Positions 50,560 through 61,200 of a DNA stretch of 64,000 nt are shown one piece after another. Position 1 is the first letter of the stretch, and each line of letters opens with the position of its first letter. The notes beneath the pieces were generated by a model, which saw only the letters and a program-made list of their open reading frames with translations, searched no databases and was not told the origin of the DNA. Source of the stretch: Forficula auricularia (taxonomy: Eukaryota > Arthropoda > Insecta > Dermaptera > Forficulidae); the NCBI GenBank assembly GCA_024734495.1, contig JALMQS010000128.1, positions 18,655,079 to 18,719,078 on the forward strand, given 5' to 3'. A program made the translations under genes and the position numbers.

Positions 50560-51025
50560 CAATAATTGCAACGGCCCATATTAAAGACCTAGAAGCCAAC
50601 CCTCTGTTCTCGTAGACGGAGGCCTCTAGAAACATCTCGAAAACAGATTAGCATCCCTGACGTTGGCATTGGTATTCCTCCCACCCTCCTACACCTATTG
50701 CTAATTCTATCCCTCTTTTTGAGCTTATAACAAATCTTAAAAATTATATCATGCAATCATTTGTGTTGGTTTTGTAGCGGGTCCCACGGTGGGAGAGGCG
50801 ATGAACCTGGAAGCCATAACGACTAATAAAACAACATTCGATAATCTTAGACCCAGAAAACTATCAATTCTAAGGAGAGTGTTTTACTTTCTGAAGATAA
50901 ATCTGCCCTCTGAAAATCCATCCTTCTTTGATCCTTTGGACCAGTTGATTCATCCAATAACGGTTGAAGGGAATGTTGTAAATCTATCATTTGCTATCCT
51001 ATCTGAATTTAATTTCTAATAAAAA
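50560..51025 (+). other. Unassigned G+C-richer segment with a 76-codon frame
   Basis: 50789-51019 encodes MGEAMNLEAITTNKTTFDNL and onward, preceded by TTTTGTAGCGGGTCCCACGG, which could be a splice acceptor. No domain, no partner exon and no poly(A) signal tie it to a gene, and 50.56-50.7 kb looks repeat-derived. It could be a terminal exon or a mobile-element remnant. Confidence 0.25.
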
Positions 51026-51705
51026 TCTCAAGTTGAAAAATAGTCCAAAAAAATAATTAGACTGAATTCTATGCAAAAGTTAAGAAAAGTTAAATCAAAA
51101 ATTTTAATGATGAATTGAAATGACAAGTCCAAAACGAATACCAGAAATTTCGAATAAAACAATTCATTACGATTTCATTTTACTCCTTCTTAAAAATTGC
51201 TAATTTAATCATTTAATTATTTTAAATTTTAATTACGATATGCATTGAAAAAAAATTGAATCTTTTTTACTATAAATTTAAATGAAAAATTAATGAAAAG
51301 CAATTTTAAATTTAAAAAGATAAATTCAATTTTATTTATTTTGTTTTTATTAATAAAATCTCTAATCTAAAATTAAAAGTTGTAGGGTTAAAGCTGAAAG
51401 AAATAACATACTATTGCAAAAATCCCGAAATTTTTAAATTATTTGATCCCTATATAATTAAACGCCATGCTTCTAAAAATAGATTTTATACTTAGCGAAG
51501 CTATGATGTGCAGATTCAAGTGACGAGTAGAATGAAGCCGGGAAGAGAAGAAGAAGAGGTCATGAAGAAGGGATGGACGAAACACCATGGAAAATAAAAC
51601 AGAAAATAAACTGCAACGGATCGTTGCTAAACTTTATCCAAATTCATTTGAAATATTAATATGTTTATTCCTTTATATAAATCAGATATCACTTGCAATT
51701 TGCAG
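51026..51705. other. A+T-rich spacer
   Basis: Nothing recognised, apart from a purine-rich GAAGAAGAAGAGG stretch near 51.55 kb. Confidence 0.65.
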
Positions 51706-51709
51706 TTCA

Positions 51710-52785
51710 TGTTGACTTTAATTCAAAAATAATGATCGATTCTCATTTAACAGTCGAGGAATAACAATTCTACATTGGATTTTTGACATTTCGGTTATTA
51801 TTGGTAATCATTGCTTAAGACATGGAGGAATCGACTTAAAATCAAAAATAGTGATTGATTCTCATCTAATACTTGAGGAATTCTACCTTAGATTTTTGAC
51901 CCTTCGATTATTATTGGTAACCATTGCTGAAGACATGGGGGAATAGACTTAAAATCAAAAATAACGATCGATTCTTATCTAATACTAGAGGAATAACCTT
52001 ATAGCATATATTTTTGATGTTTTGACTATTAATGGCAACCTCTACTGAAAACGTAGAAGAATCGACTTAAAATCAAAAAGACTAAATTCTTTTATGGCAA
52101 ACAACTCAAGCTTGAGTTGTTTACCAAAAAGAATTTAGTCTTTTTGATTTTAAGTCGATTCTTCCACGTTTTCAGTAGAGGTTTCCATTAATAGTCAAAA
52201 CATCAAAAATGGAATGCAATAAGGTTATTCCTCTAGTATTAGATAAGAATCGATCGTTATTTTTGATTTTAAGTCGATGCCTCCATGTCTTCAGCAATGG
52301 TTACCAATAAAAACCGAAACCTCAAAAATCCAATATAGAAAGGTTATTCCTCAAGTACTAGATGAGAATCAATCGCTATTTTTGATTTTAACTCGATTCC
52401 TCTATGTTTTCAGCAATGTTTACCAATAAAAACCGAAACGTCAAAAGTCCAATATAGAATGGTTATTCCTCAAGTACTAGATGAGAATCAATCGCTATTT
52501 TTGATTTTAACTCGATTCCTCTATGTTTTCAGCAATGTTTACCAATAAAAACCGAAACGTCAAAAGTCCAATATAGAATGGTTATTCCTCAAGTACTAGA
52601 TGAGAATCAATCGCTATTTTTGATTTTAACTCGATTCCTCTATGTCTTCAGCAATGGTTACCAATAAAAACCGAAACCTCAAAAATCTAATATAGAATGG
52701 TTATTCCTCAACTACTAGATGAGAATCAATCGCTATTTTTGATTTTAAGTCGATTCCTCCATGTCGTCAGCAATGGTAAAAAATT
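51710..52785. repeat. Palindromic satellite of about 121-bp units
   Basis: At least three units on the left and about five and a half on the right, in opposite orientation, share TTTTTGATTTTAAGTCGAT and GGTTATTCCTC blocks. The switch is at 52110/52111 (ACTCAAG|CTTGAGT) with no spacer. Right-arm neighbours at 52.39 and 52.51 kb are almost identical with a 121-bp period. No open frame. Confidence 0.9.
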
Positions 52786-52839
52786 TCCTCCCAAATTTTT
52801 ACCATTTCACACCGAGAAGCCTAACCATTCTTACTTAAG

Positions 52840-53000
52840 TTAGGTTAAATGAGCTATATTAAAACGATCAAATGAATACATTTTAAAGAATTTAAAATTA
52901 AAAAAGTACTATTTTACTATAGAGTAAAGTACTTTAAAATATGATTTTACTAAAAACTTTATTTAACCTTTTTTGTGGTCCCCAAGGTACTTAATTAGGA
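52840..53000 (-). repeat. Dispersed repeat related to 8.75-8.90 kb
   Basis: GATCAAATGAATACATTTTA and TAGAGTAAAGTACTTTAAAA match the 8.8 kb region in reverse. Confidence 0.6.
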
Positions 53001-53164
53001 TATTAAATTTCATCAAAATTGGTTAAGTCATTTTCAAGATATTTATAAAAATCGAAAAAAGTACTTAAATAAAGTACTAATGTTTGTCGACCGATATGTA
53101 CCAAAAACTACTCAGCGCTTCATTTTGTTAAACTAATGGTAGGTTTTCAATTTCATTTCAATCA

Positions 53165-53700
53165 GCGCAAAGGTGAGGAAAAAATCGTGGACGAAAAAAA
53201 CGATAACACACACACATACATACATACAAGTTAAAGATTCTCATTTCTTCCACTTCCCCCCTGTAGCCACTAGCAATATGCTGAATCGCTTTCCCACGGT
53301 GAGGCAGCACTCTTCCTCTTTCCTCCGCTTGCCTACAAGCTTATGCAGTATCAGCATACTTCGTATAAGAAGGGCTGTTCCCAGCCACATAATTCAGAAT
53401 GGTTCGGGCGGGCAGTCGTGCTAGACTTCTCGCTTAGTATGGTTCACGCAGAGACCAACTATACTTCCTAGGCCAGACTTTAACGGTCTCCTACGAGGCT
53501 AAACTCTAATAAGTTTCCTCACTAGTATTAGTGAATCTCTGCCTGAACGCCAGTGAGTACTGGTCCCACTAAGTGGACCAACCGAAAGGTATAACCCGTA
53601 GTATTTAACATCACTTCATTCTCCTGGGTTGTCATTATTTCGTGTGACACTGAACGGTTGACCCGTAATACCCTCCATCTAACCCAGTATAATTTTATAT
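53165..53700. other. G+C-richer segment, probable mobile-element remnant
   Basis: About 46% G+C over 500 bp with a (CA)n/(CATA)n start (53.20-53.23 kb). Frames are all broken; the 83-codon plus frame (53173-53424) has no domain. It resembles a decayed retroelement 3' region but I cannot name it. Confidence 0.35.
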
Positions 53701-54205
53701 ATTTTTTAATTAATAAACTTTACAAAAACCTCCTCTCTCCAAGTTGAAATCGCGCTGTGTCTAAAATCCAAACTGTGCTGTGTCTAAACATTATTACAAA
53801 ATATAAACATTGTAAACTATTTTCGAGAAGACTTTTCATTAAAACAAAAATTCAAATAAATAAACTCTTTTTTTTTCTCCTACAACATCCGACACCCATA
53901 ATTAGATCTAAAAAGTCTAAAATAAAGAAACAATAAAACTATCCAAGCATCACCGTCATTTACTCCACCGCATAAGAATTTGTTGTCTTAGTTTTTAAAA
54001 AAACTTATTAATTAAAACGACAAATTTAACATAACACACACACAAACATACATATATACATACATACATACATCCCCGCGCACTTCCAAAAAAATGGCAC
54101 TTTTTGGCCTCTCGACGAGATTCCAGGTAATTTTTGGCAAAACCGTCACGTGCTAAAATTCAATCTCATTGAATACTTCAATTTGTGACCTTAATTGAGT
54201 CTATG
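53701..54205. other. A+T-rich spacer with (CATA)n microsatellite
   Basis: A CATA/CACA-type tract occupies about 54036-54072. Nothing else recognised. Confidence 0.65.
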
Positions 54206-54209
54206 GGTT

Positions 54210-54302
54210 CCGTAGTCTTTACCTGAGGACCCTTTGAAGTCGCGCTTGCCGCGAGACCCATTACAATACTTTCTCCCATGCTTCGCATTGGATAAAGTAA
54301 AA
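54210..54302 (+). repeat. Dispersed repeat, AGTCTTTACCTGAGGACC type
   Basis: Best-preserved member: GAAGTCGCGCTTGCCGCGAGA followed by CCATGCTTCGCATTGGATAA. Confidence 0.75.
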
Positions 54303-54575
54303 ATGTCTATTTTAAATTGAAAAATTAGGCAAAATTTTAAAACTACCAGAGATTAATATTTAATAAATATAGAATGTTTTTCTATATTAGTAAAAGAAAA
54401 ATAACAATTAATTCTTTTAAATTTACCTATAAATTATAAAATATGTAATGTGACCATCTCATTACTTTATCATACCCCTGCCCTCTCATCCTAGTCATTT
54501 TAGGAAGTTGATTTTTGCATTATAGTTTCCAAAGGCCTTAAAGGCTGACTGTGCAAAATTTGATCAAAATCATCA

Positions 54576-55687
54576 AGGCTCAAATTAAAAAAAAATGTAA
54601 AAAAAACTCCCTCAATTCTTCACATTGGAAATACAAATATTTTAACACAAGACCGAACTTTCTTCGACTTTCTTTCTACGACTTTTCGTTCTTAAGTTAA
54701 CGTGGGTCTTTGAATACAGACAGAGAGACAGAGAGATTAATCCGTTTTTAAAGTAAAAAAGTAAAAATAATAAAAAAATCGAACAGGTGTGTTTTGAATT
54801 AGCATTTAATAAATTAATTAATTTGAGGAAACTGCATGCATGTTACCGAGATTTGAAAAAGTCTTTTTTCTTCAATTTGATTTATATTTGGTCAAATCTT
54901 CGAAAAGGGTGTTTTTTGCCTATATTAAAGGCGTATTGGTTCAGAAAAGTAATAGTTTTTTTTTTTTTTTTTTTTTTTGGCTTTTCGGCCCTTCTAGCCA
55001 TAAGCCTAATTACGATACTAGATATATTTTTAAAATTTGTCTCTACCCCCGGGGGTCAGATTTTGGCTTGCTGCCTCGAGTCGGATTCGAACCCGGGTCT
55101 CCTGGATTAGCTCGCTGTCACGCTACCGACTAGGCTCAAATTAAAAAAAAATGTAAAAAAAACTCCCTCAATTCTTCACATTGGAAATACAAATATTTTA
55201 ACACAAGACCGAACTTTCTTCGACTTTCTTTCTACGACTTTTCGTTCTTAAGTTAACGTGGGTCTTTGAATACAGACAGAGAGACAGAGAGATTAATCCG
55301 TTTTTAAAGTAAAAAAGTAAAAATAATAAAAAAATCGAACAGGTGTGTTTTGAATTAGCATTTAATAAATTAATTAATTTGAGGAAACTGCATGCATGTT
55401 ACCGAGATTTGAAAAAGTCTTTTTTCTTCAATTTGATTTATATTTGGTCAAATCTTCGAAAAGGGTGTTTTTTGCCTATATTAAAGGCGTATTGGTTCAG
55501 AAAAAGTAATAGTTTTTTTTTTTTTTTTTTTTTTTTGGCTTTTCGGCCCTTCTAGCCATAAGCCTAATTACGATACTAGATATATTTTTAAAATTTGTCT
55601 CTACCCCCGGGGTCAGATTTTGGCTGCTGCCTCGAGTCGGATTCGAACCCGGGTCTCCTGGTTAGCTCGCTGTCACGCTACCGACTA
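54576..55687. repeat. Tandem duplication, 556-bp period, containing a SINE
   Basis: Bases 54576-55131 and 55132-55687 are nearly identical, differing by a few single-base indels. The left junction shares AGGCTCAAATT with the SINE's truncated end, so the breakpoint lies at short homology. The three open frames in it (54787-55110, 54840-55133, 55343-55555) are copies of the same non-coding stretch. Confidence 0.92.
54956..55134 (-). repeat. tRNA-derived SINE, copy 1 (5'-truncated by duplication)
   Basis: Minus strand B box at 55083-55097 (CCCGGGTTCGAATCC); poly(A) is the T run 54956-54978. The 5' end is cut at the duplication joint. Confidence 0.8.
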
Positions 55688-55702
55688 GCCTATCGACCCC
55701 CC
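55513..55702 (-). repeat. tRNA-derived SINE, copy 2 (complete)
   Basis: Minus strand A-box-like region (55675-55692), B box (55639-55653) and poly(A) (T run 55513-55536). A 9-bp duplication AAGTAATAG flanks it (55504-55512 and 55703-55711). Confidence 0.85.
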
Positions 55703-55703
55703 A

Positions 55704-56180
55704 AGTAATAGTTGAAATCAAAATATTTAGTTTTATTTATTGAAAAAAAAAAAAAAAACTTAGTCAACCATTTCTAATATAACTCATGTTTTTATCTCAT
55801 TCATAATTCGGTTATAATAATAATAATTAAAATAAAAAAAAAATAAATAAATAAATTTTCATGATTTTTTTCTCATTCAAAAAATATAATTTTGATCAAT
55901 GAAGCTTCATTTCGTCGCTGATCTTACAAAATCTCGTAATTCCCATTTTCGGTCAAATACGTATTATAAGTTTATACCGACCAACTTTTCACGGCGCATC
56001 TGTCTCTTGAAACCTTATTATTCTACTCCAATTTAATTTCGCTCTACTGACAAATAATAAATATTGTATTGTAGTTTAAAATGGTTTTTCTTGTTTTCTG
56101 GCAAACAATGAATTTAGGACTTACGAGGTTTCGTAAGATCAGCGACGATTTAAATTAATAAAACTATAATATTTTATAAC
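55704..56180. other. A+T-rich spacer
   Basis: Nothing recognised. 55.9-56.1 kb is slightly less A+T-rich and shares CGTCGCTGATCTTACAAAATC with an inverted partner near 56.13 kb. Confidence 0.55.
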
Positions 56181-56183
56181 AAG

Positions 56184-56870
56184 AATAAAACCAAGGTCCT
56201 AGTATGTACAAAAAAAGAACAAACGAGACAGGAATACATCAAAATTAACCAAGAAAACCTAGAAGGAGTTAAGGAATTCCGCTACCTAGGAAGTAAAATA
56301 ACATGGGATGGGAGGAGCAAAAACGAAATTAAATCAAGAATTGCCCAAGCAAAAATGGGGTTTAATTCAAAACAAAAACTACTATGCTCCTCCTCAATCA
56401 GCTTAGCAAACAGGAAGTTGCTATTGAAGACATATGTATGGAGCATAGCCATGTACGGGTGTGAAACCTGGACAATTGGAAAAGCGGAGAGAAAGAGATT
56501 GGAGGCTTTCGAAATGTGGTGCTACAGAAGAATGATGAATATCAAATGGATGGATAAAATTACAAATGAAGAAGTTCTTGGAAGAATCGGAGAAAGAAGA
56601 ACCTTGTGGAAGAGTCTGAAGAAGAGAAGAGGTCAGATGATGGGGCACACACTGAGACATGGGGGACTGCTTAGGGATATCTTGGAGGGGAGGTGGGAAA
56701 GAAAAGGGGAAGGGGAAGACCCAGATTAGAATATTTCAACCAAATAATTGGGGATATGGGATGCCAGACATTTAGAGAGGTTAAACAGCTGGCGGGGGAC
56801 AGAGTCGAGTGGAGACGGATTGTTGCATCAAACCAGTCTTAGGACTGTATACTCAATGATGATGATGATA
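56184..56870 (+). mobile_element. RTE-like LINE, 3' end of reverse-transcriptase ORF
   Basis: Encodes KTKVLVCTKKEQTRQEYIKI, FRYLGSKITWDGRSKNEIKS, LLKTYVWSIAMYGCETWTIG and IGERRTLWKSLKKRRGQMMG, the conserved post-palm region of many LINE reverse transcriptases. After a one-frame shift near 56.71 kb it continues RPRLEYFNQIIGDMGCQTF to a stop at 56839. A TGATGATGATGA tail at 56.86 kb is typical of RTE-type ends. 5'-truncated. Confidence 0.88.
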
Positions 56871-57104
56871 ATATTTTAATTTCCTCTATTGCTGTTCTGA
56901 ATCAATACGCCTTTAATATATGCGAAAATCGCATTTTTAAAAGATTTGATCAAATGTATTTTAAAAACTCGAGCTGATATCGTCTCCAATGCAATTTTCA
57001 AAACCAACACTCCAAAAGTCTCAGAAAATAAGATTTTTTATTTTTTATTTTGTTGGGTTGTATTATTATATTATTAATATTTTTATTTAAAATTTGTAAA
57101 GTGA

Positions 57105-57440
57105 TGTAATGCAGTACTTCTTAAACTATGGGTTGCCACCTCATTTTGGGTATGTAACTAAATGTTGGGCTTGCAAAAACATAAAACATCAATGGCAATG
57201 AAAAAATTATAATGGGCAGTGACCAAAAGTTAATTCAAAAAATTAATTGTGGTACATTGAATGATTTTGGCTTGGGATTAGGGTAGAAAGAACTTTCCAT
57301 TTCTGAAATGGCCTTAGATATATTTTTGCCATTTTCTACTACATGTTTATGCCAAATGACGTTCTCAGCATTATAAATTAAAAATACTAATCAAATTTGA
57401 AAAATGTTGATGATGCTCTAATTCCCAATTGTATAATAAT
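57105..57440. repeat. hAT-like decayed repeat
   Basis: CAGTACTTCTTAAACTATGG at the left and ATGCCAAATGACGTTCTCAG further on match the ends and middle of the 58.68-59.41 kb repeat. Confidence 0.5.
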
Positions 57441-57977
57441 CCTCATTGTATGCTTTAAATTTTCTCTAAAATATAGTTTGAAATTAATTTATCTGTGAAA
57501 GAAAACTGAAAATAAGTGCTAGACAATATTAGGAATCGGTAAGTAGCTTCCTCTGAGTTCAGAATTTCTCTGTATGCCTCTGGAAAATTATCTGAAAAGT
57601 GCTTAGAACCAGTTGGATATTAGGTGGTTTTCAAGAAATATTTCGATTTGATTTTTTTATAATTTATTTTATGTACAATAGTATCATATATATATATATA
57701 TGTATTTGCATTTGAAAATATAATTTTCCATTGTAGAAAAATAACTTTAGTTTATATTATTTATAAAACATATTTACATATCGATTTCATCATAAAATAC
57801 CAATAAAAAACAATAATAACATGAATACCTAGGTATATTTTGACTAGAGTTAGTATTTTTCAACACTTCCTTTGATTTATTCCTTACATTTTAAATATTT
57901 TGGTAATTTACTCTGTCTTCATTTTCCTGATATATTAAGCATAAATTACGAACAAGTTCTACTTCCATAAGATTGAT

Positions 57978-57988
57978 TTTATTTTATT
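57978..57988 (-). promoter_or_regulatory. Poly(A) signals of the T-box gene
   Basis: Two overlapping AATAAA hexamers on the minus strand 37-47 bases after the stop codon. Confidence 0.5.
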
Positions 57989-58024
57989 TTTTGTTCAATT
58001 GTGGACCCTGAACCTTGCTAAAGG

Positions 58025-58295
58025 CTAACGTTCAGATGACCCATTTGGTTTTTTGCTAAGATCCATTGCGGACACTGAATCCTCCCAGGGCCGCCAGAAC
58101 TTATAATCGTTTGATGTTTGTTCTGTCGGACCAGTAGAGGTTGATGATGTCGAAGAAGTGCTTAACACAGGAGATATAGATGTGTTTATGTAATTCGCCG
58201 CTTGAACGTTTAGGGGATTTTGGGGATACCAATAACAATTCTGCATCCACGTCGGCCGGTGCATTACATAGCCGTGCACAAAGGAAGAGGGTTGA
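58025..58295 (-). CDS. T-box gene terminal exon (WRPW and DLSK motifs)
   Basis: Acceptor TTTTATAG, then [17 protein letters not shown], a Ser/Thr run ([12 protein letters not shown]), FWRPWED (codons at 58086-58097) and [14 protein letters not shown] before TAG (58025-58027). WRPW is the Groucho/TLE-recruiting motif of Hairy and Ripply proteins; DLSK resembles CtBP-binding sites. Confidence 0.88.
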
Positions 58296-61200
58296 CTATA
58301 AAATATAAAATAAAAATTAGTTTATCTTTTTAAAATAAGAGAATAAAAATAAGCAAAAAATTGGTGTCTGTTATTACCTATGAAATGAATAAGGCTCTGG
58401 ATGAGGATAGATCGGTTTTGGCGCCTGCTGAATAAGTGTGGGTACAGGTGGACTGTATCCTTCTCGGTCGCAGGTATCAGAATCACTTGTCACTGAACTC
58501 GAAGGCTCTGAGCAGAAACGTTTCTCTTCCTGGCCTATAAAAAATAAAGCATTGCAAATTATTATACAAATATTCGTCTTTTTTAGGGTTCTCTTTAAAA
58601 TGGAAATTAGTGTCACTATAATGTCTGTCTGTTCGTCTATCAGAGCATTGTAGCTCGTAAATTAAATAGGATAAAAACATTTGGGGTCGCGAAATATAGG
58701 ACAACAATGACAATGAAACAATGAAAAAATAAAATGCGCAACTGCAAAAAATTAATGTTTGGTGAATTCTAGGTATATTATATCTGTAATTGAATTTCCA
58801 CTAATTTAGAAATTGACATTTTGTATTAGATATATGTATTTATTTATATGAAGCGACGATCTCAGCATTGGCGATTATAAAATCTAATTACAGATAAAAA
58901 TTTGACAAATGTTGAAGATGATGAAATTCTGTTTGACTCTTTATTTAATAAGAAACAAGCAGATTCATTACACAATTATTTAGATATTAACAATTATTAT
59001 ATTAAAATGAAAGTTTTTGTGCCGAGAGTAGCAGAATTTTTATATATTGAAGGAGACAATAAAAGAGTGTGCTTTGCCCTCTTCACTAGTCTATTACAAT
59101 TGATGTAGACTTGTAATAGACTGATGAAGAGGGCAAAGCCCTCGAAACTATAGTCTCGTTATAAATAAATAAAATTAATAATTCCAGCAGAAGACACACT
59201 CTTTTATTGTCTCCTTCAACAATTATTATATATAATAAGTTAATAAGTATGTTTAAGTATAAAAATTTGCTTCACTATAAATTTATTTATGATTTGCTAG
59301 TAAAAATGATGATTTATAACTATATCATATATTTATATAATATGGGTCGAGAAAAATTTCTCAGTCAAAATGGGGTCGCCAATCTAAAAAGTTTAAGAAG
59401 CCCTGGTTTATAGCATAGAGTATTACAATTATAAATTGCTTACCACTCTTTTGTGAAAGTTTTCTTTTTGATGTTCCTGATCCATTTTCACGGAATCCTT
59501 TGGCGAAAGGATTATTATCAATTTTTAATTTGGTGATTTCTGAATTCTGAAAGCAGAGAGGAAAAGGAAAATTAGAACATTACAAAAGTATAATTAAATT
59601 TGAAAGTACATACGTAGGTAGGGATAAAACGGAGAAGAAAAAACATTCTATTCTAGTTTAAAAAAACAGGGTTGCCTTATTTTGTATATATGTGATTTCT
59701 GTTCTGTTGTATTAATGAAATTGTTATTATAAAGAGAAAAATTGTGTTTTTTTGTGAATGTGACAAATATTTTTTGAAAATTGTATTCTGATGGCCTTCA
59801 ATGGTAACGAAAAGAATAAGAAAATTTAGACGAATGTGTGACATGACTATTTGAAGCCCTGAAGAAGTCGGCAAAGTCGACGAAACGTTGGTGGATAAAT
59901 AAAAAAGTCATACATAAAAAACTTGTCTTTATTTTCCCAATATAAACTTTAAAATTATAAATTAAATTATGGACGGAAATGATAATAAGTATAATTAAAT
60001 TATTTATCTAAAATAAAGAAAAGTAGAGTTCTAAGGGCTTAAGATTATATAAGATGAATACCTGATATGCTGTTACAGCAATGAAGGAAGTTTCTGGAAA
60101 GGAAGCAATATCAACGGGCCAACTATTCGTTGCTCTCAAGATGAACACTCGAGGAATGTATTTATGCATCGATGAAAGAATAATCTGAAACAAGAATTGA
60201 TTAATTAATTTATAAACATCAGTGGCGTAGTCAGATTTTTGGGTCGGGGGACTGCTCTGAGGGCGCTAATCGTTTCCCCGACCAAAATTATTTGAATTAA
60301 GCGATTTTTTTTCTGGGTAGGCTCGGTGTGTATTAAAAATATGCGTTTTTACAATTTTATATTTATAGAGTTGATCAACGAAAAATATATTCTAGCTTGA
60401 ACCAAGCAAAACATATTTTAAATAATACAAAATGAATACATAATAATATTTTGTTTTAAAATTATTTCGCGACGGTGTTTATATTAATAGTATAGGTAAT
60501 AAACTCAAATTGAAGGGAAAAAATAAATTATGAAAATGGGTAAAATAAAGAAAAAAATTATCAATAAGCAACAGCGACGGAACGACGCATTATAGAGATA
60601 TTGCCGAAGATGTAAAAAATGCGGCCGTACGTCGCACATCAACGCAAAAATAATTTATTACTTTTTTTTTTATTAAACCATTTACTGACTTAAAGAGCGG
60701 TCAACCAAACATAAAGGTACTAATTTTCCCAAGTTTGTAATAGAAAAATGAATATAGCGAAAATAGTAATGTTGGGTATTTTTACACTTACATGATCTGT
60801 GTCGCCCATGGAACTATTTGTAAGTTTCGCTCTCTGGAAGCTGACTACCCTTTGCATCCAGTGAGAACCCTTTGAGGCTCCATCAGGGTGTATGTATCTC
60901 CTGGTATGGGGGAGGCGCTTGAGGTTCCGCTCTGCCAGCAGTTGTCCATTTAGCACCCGAAAACCTATTAAAACAAAAAATTGATAATTAGATAAAATTT
61001 AAAAATGATCAAACTTGCAATAAATTTTAACTGGTTAAAAAATTAAAATGTGAAATAGTTATTTTTTCAAAAGAGTAAGTGTATCACCCTTAACGACAGG
61101 AGCGGCTCTATCTTGTGAAACTAATATCTACTAATTAAATAAAAATAATTTTATAAAACAAAATAAAACCGACTTCAAAAAAATTAAATGCAACAAATAA

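Noticed and set aside
51710..52785. CRISPR-like array of regular repeats
   Set aside because: Units are contiguous without spacers, inverted about a centre, and in a eukaryotic genome.
54787..55555. Three related frames of 70-107 codons
   Set aside because: They are the same non-coding stretch repeated by a tandem duplication, and one runs through a SINE poly(A).
56421..56660. 79-codon minus-strand frame
   Set aside because: Shadow of the RTE-like reverse-transcriptase frame on the plus strand.
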